Position numbers and translations under genes: made by a program. From Megamerina dolium (taxonomy: Eukaryota > Arthropoda > Insecta > Diptera > Megamerinidae): a DNA stretch of 64,000 nt. A model generated the notes under the pieces. It was not told where the DNA came from. It saw only the letters and a list, made by a program, of their open reading frames with translations, and made no database searches. Positions 11,701 to 24,026 of the stretch are shown here, piece by piece (position 1 is the first letter of the stretch; each line of letters begins with the position of its first letter). The DNA lies in contig OY978528.1 in assembly GCA_963854835.1 (NCBI GenBank), positions 12,060,242 to 12,124,241 on the forward strand, written 5' to 3'.

Positions 11701-14700
11701 AAAAACATAGTAGACACAATAAGAAGCCTTTCAAACTTACGACATATATTGAGTGGAGTAACTAGTATGATACTATGTATGTATATGTATATGTGTATAT
11801 TAAACATTAAGTAAAAAGGAGAAGAGCAAAAGGGTAACGATGGAAACGATTAAATTAAGGCGCATCGGGAATTAAGTAAATGAATTCAGACGAAACTGAA
11901 AATAGAAAACGATAACAATAGAAAGTATATACAGTCATTACAAGAATGCTCAAACATATACATTAGGGTGGATTCAAAGGAGCGACTGTATGTATTCGAA
12001 AAGTATTTGAGTCGCTACATTTTTATAATATAAGATATTTTTAATATAAATTTAATATATTAGAGATGGAACCTCGCACCACATCTATTTAAATTTCATA
12101 TTATTTTGGTACTAAGAGCGATCAAAAAGTGACGGTCATATCACCGGAAGAACCCATTTGACATCCCTTTTTCTGAGCTTTGTCACAGAATTCGTCGTAT
12201 AGAAGCTTTTCCATTGTAAATTTTTACTGCCGAAAGAATTGCCATGGGTTCCGTTCGAAAGATATTAAATTTTCCATATTAAATTTATGCTTCAGCCGGG
12301 GATCGAACCCACGACCTACAGATCGGAAGGCCAACGCACTAATCACTCACCCACTGCACCTCGTTCAAATAGTTAAAATATACAATATATACTTTTATAT
12401 GGGAGGCAGGCGTGGTTTTCATATTCCAAATTTCCAAAATTCAGCACAATCGATTTATAATTACAGCATTTATCGTGCAAATAGGCAGACGCACATGGCT
12501 AAATTGGGATTGTGATTCTTATCAATAATATATCTGTTTCTGCTCTGCTCATGAGTGGTACATACGAACTTAATATACCTTTGACTCTGTGAGGAGTGTA
12601 GGATATAGCTTCTGCGCTCTGAGTTCAATAATCGCATCATCAGCGTCTTTGGTGATGTCATTTAATATTTTTGTTTTTTTTGATTCCAATAATGACTGAT
12701 ATTTTGTCGATGATTACAGCAATTACTTAGTCACTTAACCATAGTAGTGTTGAAATTATTCTTCAATACATTGAAAATAAGCTGTGCAATTGTATTGACG
12801 TGGCGTGGGCAACTGTCAAAGTCAACAGTGACAACCGTTTGAGTGAAGTTACTTTTCACAATTAATGAGCAGTAATTTTTTTTAAATATAAATCTGCCAA
12901 TTGCCTAATCCTTATATGTCTCTTTATATTTACCCAAAAAAAAAAAAATACATTATCGAATTTTTGAAATCGCAAAATTATCTCATTCCACCCTAATACA
13001 TACAATATATTTAAATGCACACATGAGCATAGGAATATGTAGTAAACCGCAATAATGGTCAAGTAAGGAATTTAAAAGGTTTCTTTTTTTTCCATTCTTC
13101 CTCTTCACCACCATCATCGAAAAAGCATAAACGGCACGAACTGGACACAATAAGTTGATAGAACGGTGGTGGTAAAATATGGTGGTACGTGGTTTATATG
13201 AGCATAGTGAGCACAGTGTGTCTTTGAATAGTTGACTAGTCGTATCGTGCCGTCATGCTTACCATTGATGACCATTGAATATATGTCGGAAAACAATATA
13301 AATGAAATGTAGGTTATCGTCCTCCAGTGCCGTACATACATAGAAGAGCTCATTGCATTGCACTATGATATGTTTGTATATACGTGTATGTGCCATAGTA
13401 TTTGAGAAGCCCTACTATGTAGGTACATATAATCAGTAATGTACCTCATTTGGATTGACACATAAAATAAGGCAATAAGCACACTCAACTGCTGACTATG
13501 TCACCATACTATTTAGCTAACAAACATGGTAACAATGAAAGAAGATTTAAAAATGAAAAGATCTCATGCAACGAGACAACTAAATAAACAAAAAAAAAAA
13601 ATTGTTTTTTGTTTTTTTGATCGTTCATGTGCAACACTAAGTTATTACAAATCTATGCACACATATGCCATCCAACCTACTACATAACATATGTTGCATG
13701 CTACAAACAGTATTGAATAGCTGACTTTAGAATTGAATTTTCGTAGTACCAATCATTGTTGCTTTTTCTTTACTACAATACTTACTAGTGGTAAGAAATT
13801 GTTGTGGTTTTAGTTTGCTGCATTTTGTGTGTGTGTGTGTTAGTTTGTTGTGATTTACATAAATGGTAGTATAGTTGTGTATTTGTGCTTTGCTAATTAT
13901 ATAGCTGGTTTTTACTATGTATATATGACAAAATGAGGTAGTGGCTTATAGAGTTAAGTCAATATATATATTTTTATGGCGCTCCTTAGTTAAACACTTG
14001 TAACACTTGTTAAAGAAATGAACTCAATTGCATTGGAAAAGGAGAAAAGTGATGGAAAATTGTATAATACAGGTTTTCCAGTATTTCCTTCTTCCACTGG
14101 GTGTATGTTTTTCCGTCATGACACTGTTCAATACTGAATTTCGTATAGGACACCTTTTTTGCGGGAGTGGGCTCTCATTATCGGGAGCTCGATATGAATT
14201 CAATCGCCTATAAAAGTAATATATAATAATTGTGGGTGTGCCACACTAGTTTTCCATTAAACCTATAACGACTAAAATCTAGATCTATGTTCCAAAAATG
14301 TCTGGCTCATGATCATTTTGAAGAAAAAATAAGGGCATCTTTAGCCGGTTCAAATTAGTGAATTTGTATGGGAAGTATTAGAAATATTAGGCGTAGTGTG
14401 CATAAATGTTTGCTAAATATTTGTGGGTAAATAGTTAATCGGTTGAAAGTAGTAAATTTATATGGAATGTACGTATACTACATCCATTTTTTTCTATAGA
14501 TCTAAGCACTAAGATCCACTAGGTCCAAATATCAAATATAGAAGCCTCAGTGTACTTTTTTGATGAGAACATCAAAATTTAGAAGATTAGAATTTAAAAG
14601 ATTAATATTCTACACTTCATTTGCATTTCATCAAAAGTGCATCCATTTAAACATTTTGATGAAAGGGACGTTCTTCGAACTAATGATTCATTCATAGTGA

Positions 14701-17700
14701 AGGTGAAATGTAAACAAACTATTTATTCAGTCCTCATCACTATTTGGTGGCAGTGTGGGACTATTCTACTTGAAAAATGAATTGAATTAGATTGAATTGA
14801 AATAAAATATGCAAACAGGGATGTTTGTTCAGGATTATTTCACACTATAAGATTTACTTGGGATGTATTTCAAAAGTGATCCAGTATAGCTTCTATATTA
14901 TTTTTATTTGATGAATTGGATTTTGAAAAAGCAATCTTGCAATCTCTCTATATTTCAATTTTCATCTTAAATTCGTGAACAAATGCAAACAAATCAAAGA
15001 TGAGCAATCAATCATAAATTATAAACGAAACAATGGATATTCATTGATTATATGTATCGTATATACCGGTGAACAGAATTACTGTTTTCAATATTATATT
15101 GTTTATTTGTCCATAACATTATCAACAGAATATAATTTTTAGCATTTGCTAATAAAAAGTCAAATAAGATTGGTATGAGCCATAATATAGAGGAAAAAAA
15201 AGTCTTCATGAAACGAGTAAATATAATTGTTATGACATATCGAAATCAAGTCATCATACTTTATGAAAGAAATTCTGTTCTATTCAAAACGAAACAAGTT
15301 GAGTCATTGTATAAATATGAATACATATATAATGTTCTTAATGAAATTATGTGTTCATAGGAAAATAAATACTATAAAATTTATTTGAATAATAATCATA
15401 AAGGAGCATAACAAGTTCTTATACATATCTTATTGAATTTACTTACCTTTCTCTGAAGTATATGCGCTACAATAGTATGGAGAACAAACAATAAATATAC
15501 AATACAATTCTTACCACTGTTTTGGTGAATGAATGTAAACAATATCATAAAAAGTATCTATGAATAATAGAAAAAGTCTTAAAAAAAATAATATAATTAA
15601 ATTCACTATTCTAGTAGGTGGGCGAATGAAGAAATTTTTGTTAATGAAATATTAAGAAATCATCTTTGTCCGATGTAGGCAATCAAGACAATAAAATGAA
15701 TAGATATTATTCGTATGTAGGTACATGAAATATTTACAGATAAATATTCATATGCCGTACAACAAAAGATTTTCATTATATTCTATGCATAAATATGAGT
15801 AGTAACATTTGTTCAAATCGTACCATTGTACAAATATGTACATTAATCATATGACGAAATGTTGTCAAATTGGCCTGATGGCGAAGGTGTGAGAATAATA
15901 TGAGATAGGACAAGGTCATATTTATTATTACCCGTATTGTAACGAAAAATACTATATAATATATATACCATATATATCTTAAACATATAATTCATATAGG
16001 AAAAAAAAGACATTATAAAAAGAGAACAAAGTGGGATGCTTGAGAATTTGATTATTGTTATTACAATGCACATAAAAACAAAATATAACAAGTTGCTAGT
16101 ATTTGATTTTTATAGTGAGTCTAAAAGCTTCAATGATAACTTACGCCATGAAATTCATGTTCGAAAATGCATTTTTGTATGGGAGATAGTTGTGGTTTTC
16201 ATCCGATTATGTTAATTTTCGAGTATTTTATTTCGCTAATTTAAATAACCCTGCAACCCAATTTTCAGTTCGATAGCCTTACATTTCTGTGAGAAATGTG
16301 AGAAAATATATATTCGAAAATGTACTTTTGTATGGTAGGTAGGCTTAGTTTTCATTCTATTATTCCCGAATCTAAATTTTTTCACTTATAAGTAAAAAAA
16401 AATTATGTACAGTGAGTTTCAACTCTATAGATTATTATTTCCTAGCGAAAAGCCAAAAAACATATATTCGAAAATATACTTGGGTATGAGAGGTAGACGT
16501 AATTTCAATTCGATCATTTCAATTTTCGAACTTACCCCATATTTACTTAAAATAACTATGTACGTGAAGTTTTAGTTTTATAACTTGATATTTTTCTTGC
16601 GAAAAGTGAAAAAAAATACATTCGAACATGTACTTTTATGTGGCAGGTAAGCGTGGTTTTCATTCGATTACGTTTATTTTTAAACTTAGTTGTTTATTCA
16701 TAAGTAAAATAATATCTGCTGAGTTTCAGTTCAATAGCTCTATATTTATATATTCGACAATATATATCATATGGTAGGTAGGCTTGATGTGAAAGTGAGA
16801 GCATCAGTTACAGCGATCATATTCGATATGTGCTCAAAATAATTTTTTGTACCCAATTTTACCACGATTGAATTATATTTTTGTGCGAAAAATGTAAAGT
16901 GTCATATTCGAAAACATATTTTTGTATGTGAGTTAGGTGTGGTTTTCATTCGATTATGCTTATTCTTAAAATCTCATCATTAAAATCGTACAAATCGAGT
17001 TTCGGCTCAGTAACTTTATATTTATGTGTATAAAATCTGGATATATATGTTCGAAAACGTATTTTCGTAAGGCTTACGGTTCCTCAGAACGGCTGAGGTT
17101 TCTCAGAGCCTGTAGTACTAACGGTTTTTATTCTTTAAGACTACATACATTTATGTCTATTCATTAAAAGAAGATTTTTTTGAATGTAAAAAGCCAATAG
17201 CAATACTTTTTGTATTCAACCATACATCAGCAACATCAGTTTGGTAATAATTTTATTTTACGAAATATTGAATTTTGCTATACAGTGGCAATTATTTATA
17301 TGCAATAACATAATCAAATTGAAGATCTATCTTTTATATTCAAAATTCCTATTATTAATTATGTTGAATTTAATTTTCTTTACAGAATATACTTGATAAA
17401 TTTAATCCTGGCGCTAGGCAGCTAATTGTAACGGGTAAAAGTTACCTTAAGGCTTTACATGGTGAGTAGCAGTTAATAGTGATATGAACAAATGTTTGAA
17501 ATTTTTAATAATTTAAACTTCCGTGATTGTTTTTCTACAGGTGCTGCATCCGCCTCACGCATATTCAATGATGCTCTTGCAAAAATAGCAGTAAATGCTC
17601 AACAAAGTGGCACCAGTGATATTGGTAATTCGAATATATCTAAAGCTGCTAAAGAAATAATAGCTGAATATGTTACATCGTTTTTTTGCGGCGCAAAAGA

Positions 17701-20700
17701 ATAAACGCTCAAGTCAATTTGATCAAATTTTATGTACTCTATTTTTTTTTCCTTTGAGAGAAATTAAAAATTTATTGAAAATGAAACTCAAGTGAATAAT
17801 TTTGTTCATTTTTCTTGATTTTTTTTTCTTCAAATTTTCATGTTCGAAAGAATATGTAAATAAAAATAACAGATAGGTTCAAAAGTGACCTACTCTACTT
17901 ATGCGTTTATTGTTTGTTGCCGCAGATATATGTATTTATGTATATCATATATATTAATGTTTTCTTGATTCTAGGTGTGGCCTTATTGAATGTTGTCACC
18001 GTTTACAAGGAGATACAAGAACAACAAATGAATATTGTAAGTGTGCAATGGGCTGACTATCAACGTTTTCAAGATATTTAATATAAAATACTATTTCTTT
18101 TCCTATTTTTTTGCAGCTGAAAGCTTTCTATGTCGATTTATTGGTGCCATTGGAGACAAATCTGGAAAAAGATACAAAAGTTGTGCAGCATGAACAAAAG
18201 AAATTCCTGCAACAGCATAAAGTACGAATGGAGAGCTATCAGAAAGCTGTCTCAACAATGAAGAAACAACGTAAGAAAAAATCAAGCCCTGAAAATACCG
18301 AAAAAGAATTGAAAGTAAGTTACAAAAATGTACTTTTCCTAGTACCAATTGTGATTTTCTTATTTTTCTCATTTGCAATTATAGAGTCTACAATTACTTG
18401 AGGATCAGAAAAAGAAGCTTGATATCTTTTGTGAACAAAGTTATAAAAATGTAAGTTTGAATTTATACAATTTGATTGCAAATAAGCAGAATGAAAAAAA
18501 AGATCCTACAAAAATATGCTAATCATTTTAAACCACAATAGGCCATGACTCAAGAGCGTCGTCGTTATGGATTCGTTTTAGAGCGTCAATGTTCCATAGC
18601 AAAACATTGGATGGCATATCATAGTGCTGGAAAAAGTATAATTGATAATAATTTGGAAAATTGGCAAGAAATTGCTGCAACACGCGAGGTCATACCCATA
18701 TCAGCTTACGAAAGTGCGTTCAGTGGCAATAATAACAGTAGGCGTATGGTAAGTGCTGGTGTAATGTAGTGTGTAGGTTTTTTTACAGAAAATATTTTAT
18801 GTATGTATGTATGTAATTTATTTTTTTACAACTATTTCATATGCATGTAGGAACGTATAAGAGACTCGGATGATTCTCGTGGTATGAGTGGTGGCATCAA
18901 CGGCAACGGCAGCGGTGGTGGCGGCGGCGGCATGAATTCGAGTCAATTGAAAAAATCTCGTAGCATTGACGCACCTTACGGTGATATGCGTACATTGTAT
19001 GAGGGCAATGCAAATTATGCTCAAAATTCATTACCACGAGCTAAATCTGATTTTAATTTGACTACACCATGTAAGTTACATTTACATTGTATTAATTAAG
19101 GTGGATCAAAGTGTATAGAGCATAAATTTGACAATGTAAAATTTGGAAAAAAAATTGGAAGAAAATTGAAATTGCAGATTTGAATCTGCCACTTTGTATG
19201 TTATAACATTTATTAAAGCATAAATTTTGTAGGGCAGCCAGCCTACCTTAGAGTTGATGAAGAACAATTATTACAGCGCGGTCATACATTTCATTGCTCC
19301 AGGGGCGATTCCTGAGCTGTTATGGGGTTATTTGTCAATTTTTTTGTGTTTCTGGGTTCATTTTTTATGAAAGCCTCGTTAAGGAATAGACATATGGACA
19401 AAATAAGTTTAGAGAAAATATTGTAGAGGAAAATTTAATGAGGGTGGGTCATAGATTTTGCCGTTCTAACGGCAAATCCTGGTCAACTTTGGTGTTATTT
19501 GTCGATTTTAATGAGTTTTTGCGGTCATTTTGTATGGAAACCCTCTTAAAGGGTCGACATAGGGAAAAAGTATGTTTAGAAGAAATTTTGAGGACAAAAA
19601 CTTAATGGGAGTAGGTCATACATTCCACCGTTTAAAGGTCAATTCCTGGAAAATTACGTCGAAAATTTGCAATTTTCACTGAACCACCCAAAACGTGGGT
19701 GCCGCCGATAAAATTTTTTTGATCCAAAAGTTTCACAAATATATATGCTCTATATGAAGCAATTATTTTTGTTTTCCTCAGGGTGTGCTATCTTGCACTT
19801 GCTTCTATTTTTAAAAAGTAGACGGACTGCAATGTAGGATTCTTTTCACTTCTTCGGTAGAAAATGCTTGAAATGATCAAATTTTAATATTTTTAACAGG
19901 CCGATGAAAAATTTGGCTCACGCATTAGTGGCGTACGTGGATTTTAGAACCTAAAATCGATTTGCATACGTACAGAAATATTGTGTGGCATTTACTGTTA
20001 ATTCTTTTTATGGGTCTTTTTGGGTGAAAAAAATATGAAAACCAATGAAAATGCGAAAAAATCGACCGAAATTTCATTTTTCTCAATTTGAAAATGAACT
20101 ACGCTAACTATTTTGCATTTATCTTGCAGTATTTGTTTAAAGGTTTAATTATGTCATTTAATAATTTAATAATTTTACATTTTTACAATACGATTCTGAA
20201 TGATATGTAACGTTTTCTTAAAACAAAAAACAGCTGTTTGACATGTGAAAACAAATCTGTAGTGTAAACATCCCAAAATTTGCTTCATATTTTGTATCAC
20301 TTTGGCATACTGTGAAAACATTTGTGCAATTTCGTTTGTCTTAAATTATATTTTATTACAGCCAATGACAATACCGAGCAAGGACACTGGGATCAGCGTC
20401 CAGTTGTGAGGGCACTTTATGCATATATGCCATCTGGTGAAAATCAATTGCCATTCGATGAGGGTGATAAAATTGCTTTGGTCGGCAGTAAAGCTAAAGG
20501 TTGGCAATTTGGTGAAAATCTTCGAACACAAATGTTTGGCTGGTTTCCAATTGCCTATACAAATCCAGAAAATGATGAAAGAAATAAGTTTGATCACAAC
20601 GCTGAACGTTATGAGAATATGCAATATGAACGTAATGGTGGTATGCGAAATTATCATGATGAATACATATCAGAGCCACAAATACAAGAAAGCATTCCAA

Positions 20701-23700
20701 TAGAGAGTAATACAATATATAGACGCCGTAATAATAGTGCTGAAGAATCATCACCGACACGAATGTTTGGCGACACCTACAGAAATGAAAGAAAGGTATA
20801 CAAATATTGACTTTGTTGAATGTTGAATGTAGAAATTTATATTTTATATACTTTTTGCACGAATAGTATCGTGGATCATCGGGATTTAATCCACGTCCAG
20901 GACCACCGCCTACATTACCAGCTCCTGTGCCAACAGTACCAAATTCAAGTCGTTCTTTGAATACATCGCAAAGTTTTTGTGCTTCAAATGGTGTTCCAAT
21001 GGCAGTAGAACGTCGTAAGAATAAATTACATCAAAATGGAGGACCACAAGCAGTACGTATATATGTTGCGTTGTCAAAAAAGCTATTTTTCGAAATGTTA
21101 CTAATGTCAATTTTAAAATCCCGAAACAACTCTGTTGAGGTTTGGGTGATCTTATTATCGGTTATGGACAAAAAAATAAATAAAATCAGATCTATGAATT
21201 TGATTTAAATATCTTTCATAGTTTCGAAAATACTTTTTTTTGACAATTCAATATTTCTTTAATTCACTGTTGAACTATTTAATTTAATTCAAAAATTCTC
21301 TCCTCAAATATAGCCAACAATAAGTCACATGAACGGTGGTGGAAATCAATCCAAATCTGCAGCAACGACAGCCAAAACCTCATTACATAGTAGCAACGAT
21401 AGTGGTTTTGCCAATGAGGCTCCGCCACAGCCAGAGGTAGATTATTCCGATGAAGAACAAACGAGTCGCGTACCAATACGGTGAGTTCTGTAATAAGAAA
21501 GTGTCTGATTAAATGACTAACTGATTTTATTAATCGACATTTATATTAAGCTAACAGGAACTAAATTTTGTGACTACCAGTTTTTACTAGTTTTTGCTTC
21601 CAATTGATCTTGAGCTTGTGACTAATTTTATGTGCATATCTTTGTTAGAGACCAAAGACCCAACACCATCAAGTACTTTAGTATCCTAGCATAGTATTCA
21701 TATAGATTAATATATTTTAAATCGTTTCGAATACTTTAAAATTTACGTTAAAGTTGTATATTTGACTTTGAAGTTCTGACTTGAATTATTGAAAATTGAA
21801 ATATTCGTATAGTTTAATATATTTTATTATTCAAATCATGTAAAGTTGAAGTCTAAGTTGTCTATTTGACATGTGAGTTGTCACTTGAGTCTCTCAAGTT
21901 CAAGTTACTCCTTTAATATTTAACGTTGACGTTGTTATTTGCACTTTTCAAAGTTAAAGTTGAAGTAACTGGCGCTAAAGTACTGTATGGCTTTGAGGTC
22001 CAAACTCGTTACTCGTTTTCCTTTCCTTATGTACTTATCTATTTAATTTTCTTATTATTATTTTTTAATTTCATGTTGCTCATCATTTTTGTATTGCTCA
22101 TCAACATTTTCTGTTGTTTAACCCACACCTCACAAATACAAAAAAAAAAACTCGCTAAATTCTATCTGTAATGCTATGTAAAACCCAACACCATCAATCA
22201 ATCCAATCACAAAATATAACACAACAACGACAACAACAAAAATTCCTCAAAAAAATAGACGTCGCGCTGAGACCACTTCACACAGGCCACGTGATGTCGC
22301 CTCGTGGACTCTAAATCGTAATTTCCGTAATAGCGTCGATAGTCAAATTGACGATAAGAGCTTAAATGCGTTTGGTAAACGTAATGGAAAAATGCGTTAC
22401 GATATGATAGCTAGCGATGATGAGCTCTTGCAAACATCTAGTGCTGGTGGTGGCATTAAACGCACCAAATCATTTTGGAAATTCGGTGGACGATCTGAAG
22501 ATATTTTAGCTGGCATGTCATTGTGGCAACACCGCGACTTAGTTGCGGCACCAAATGTTGACGAGATGCGCGATCTTGATGATGATGATGAGGAGGCTCG
22601 AAACGAAGCGACAGACGATCAAATTGAACGTAACCATGATTATGAGCCAAATAAAAATGATACGCTAACAAAGTCAAATTCTAATCGTCATCACTCTGTA
22701 TCACCGCCGAATGAGAATCAACGAAAGGATAGTGTTACCAGTACGGATGTGTACGATGATGATGAAAATATATATGGAATTAGTCCGGTGGCAATGCGAG
22801 AAAATGCTGTAGGGAATAGAAATTCCGTGCACAGTTCAATGCGTACTACAACGACAAACAATTTTACACCAAAGTCACGCATGAAAATCATGAAGACAAT
22901 CGAAATTGATATTGAGAATCCGACGGAGAGTGAACGTTTGAGTACGATCAAACGTGGACAAAGGGAATATCAGAAGGAATATAGAGAATCTGCTAGTATG
23001 TTGCAACAACAACAGCAACAGCAACCACTGCAAACATCAGCACGATCAACAAAAACAAATAAGAGTCAAGCTCCAATGGATATGCCAAGTAGAAATACAA
23101 TGAATGGTCAAAAAAAGGACACAACCACACATCATTCAAATCAGGCACATCAAATGAAGTCACAGCGACACAACAAGGCACAAGAAATGCAACAATTTTC
23201 CGACGACGAGAGAGATAGCGACGATAATGGCACCCTAAAGATGAGCGATGTCAATAATTTTTTCGATGATATGAAACATGATGGTGCAGCAGGTGGTATA
23301 ATCATGAAGACGGTAAAACGCAAAGATATACTTAAGCAATACTATACCAGTGAAGATGAATCTGATGATCCTGAGATTAAATCGACCAGTTCTGATCCGT
23401 ATGATTGTATTGTGATCAATGATCATCTGGTACGTAAGGATGAGAAACATCGTCGACAAATGCAGAATTCGTATCAAGAGCAACAAATGGAATTTCAAAC
23501 ATTTCGTGCGACCACAACGACAACAGCGACACAAGCTTCAGTAACAAAAAAACGATCCGATATGCGAATGAATGGTGCAAAACAGCAGCAGCAGCAGCAT
23601 CAACATCAGCAACAGCATCATCAACAACAGCAACAACAGAAAAAAGAAGCAGACGATCATGAACGTTACAATAGTAACAGTACATTAACGCGTAACTCTG

Positions 23701-24026
23701 TGTCAAACAATCACAATGGCAATACCAGCAGCAACAACAACAACAACAATGCAAATGCAATGAACACCCCAACAGCGACCATATTACCACGTACTAGACT
23801 CATCAAATCTAGTAATACGGCAAGTATGACATTGGAACGTACACATCAGAAATCACATGCTCCCAACGATGTTAGAGGTGATAATTCCGGTACCGTTTCG
23901 GATAGTAATGACAAGGATAGACATTATGGCAAAACATATGGACCGTGGTATGACTTTTGGGATCAACAAAATCCACACTCATTAGTCAATGGTCAAAAGT
24001 CAGTAAATAATTCCAAAATGAAATGA
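8787..24026 (+). CDS. IRSp53: IRSp53 / BAIAP2-family I-BAR and SH3 adaptor, 12 coding exons
   Basis: Exons: 8787-8831, 17386-17461, 17541-17624, 17975-18036, 18117-18314, 18385-18450, 18542-18748, 18851-19070, 20362-20795, 20867-21052, 21314-21480, 22259-24026. All joins use GT-AG and keep frame, giving 3513 nt and 1170 aa. Residues 1 to about 246 form the IMD (I-BAR) domain, a membrane-bending, actin-bundling helical dimer; it starts MESEEITKLVDGVYK and contains ERRRYGFVLERQCSIAKHW. Residues about 336-389 are an SH3 domain (ALYAY start, GWFPIAYT end). The final exon encodes a charged, low-complexity tail with TKSFWKFGG and LWQHRDLV motifs, a Gln/His run near residues 1022-1045 and a terminal YGPWYDFW. 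Family role: links Rac/Cdc42 and membrane curvature to Scar/WAVE and Ena at the cell cortex. The 15-residue first exon is separated by an 8.5-kb intron full of repeats. The start is chosen because the joined IMD reads from it without a gap. Assignment is by domain order; alternative isoforms are possible. Confidence 0.93.
10255..11130. repeat. Tandem array of about 160-bp diverged units
   Basis: The motif AATTTGTATGGGAA, with variants, followed by a TTATTTTCTAAT-like block recurs at about 10300, 10465, 10619, 10781, 10928 and 11101. Another block (TAAATAAATAT then a CCATACAAAATG-like string) recurs between them. Copies are well diverged. Confidence 0.65.
12293..12362 (-). repeat. tRNA-like SINE head or tRNA pseudogene
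   Basis: Read on the minus strand, this shows an A-box-like TGAGTGATTAGTGC and a B-box GGGTTCGATCCCC spaced as in a tRNA, ending CCCCGGC. The acceptor and anticodon stems do not close well, so it is unlikely to be a working tRNA. It lies in IRSp53 intron 1 and is followed by a copy of the TATGGGAGG intron repeat. Confidence 0.6.
16140..17075. repeat. Tandem array of about 154-bp units, 6-7 diverged copies
   Basis: The core TTCGAAAA, then a T-rich step, TATGGGAGG-like and GTGGTTTTCATTCGATTA recurs at about 16160, 16313, 16467, 16621, 16753, 16907 and 17050. Spacing is close to 154 bp, with two shorter steps. Between cores a second shared block (AGTTTCAGTTCAATAGC) repeats. It lies near the 3' end of IRSp53 intron 1. 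Confidence 0.8.
19275..19660. repeat. Direct repeat of about 168 bp in IRSp53 intron 8
   Basis: GGTCATACATTTCATTG, a TTCCTG block, TTATTTGTCAATTTT, a CATTTTTTATGAAA block and a GACATA block recur in the same order starting near 19278 and 19445; a third partial copy starts near 19612. Outside the array a TATAGAGCAT block at about 19115 faces ATGCTCTATA at about 19746, hinting at an inverted-ended element about 650 bp long. Confidence 0.65.

Larger units (their letters stand above)
8832..17385 (+). other. IRSp53 intron 1, repeat-rich
   Basis: The donor gtaagc follows exon 1 and the acceptor ttctttacag precedes exon 2. No exon of another gene is evident inside. The intron holds two arrays of about 160-bp and 154-bp units (10.3-11.1 kb and 16.15-17.07 kb), a tRNA-like SINE at 12.3 kb and a related repeat pair at 14.35-14.47 kb. 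A T-rich open frame at 9309-9674 gives a hydrophobic peptide but looks like a composition artefact. An intron of this size next to a tiny first exon is a common place for enhancers, but none can be pointed to. Confidence 0.75.

Noticed and set aside
23416..23790. Cys/Val-rich minus-strand open frame
   Set aside because: It is antisense to the CAG/CAA-rich last exon of IRSp53.
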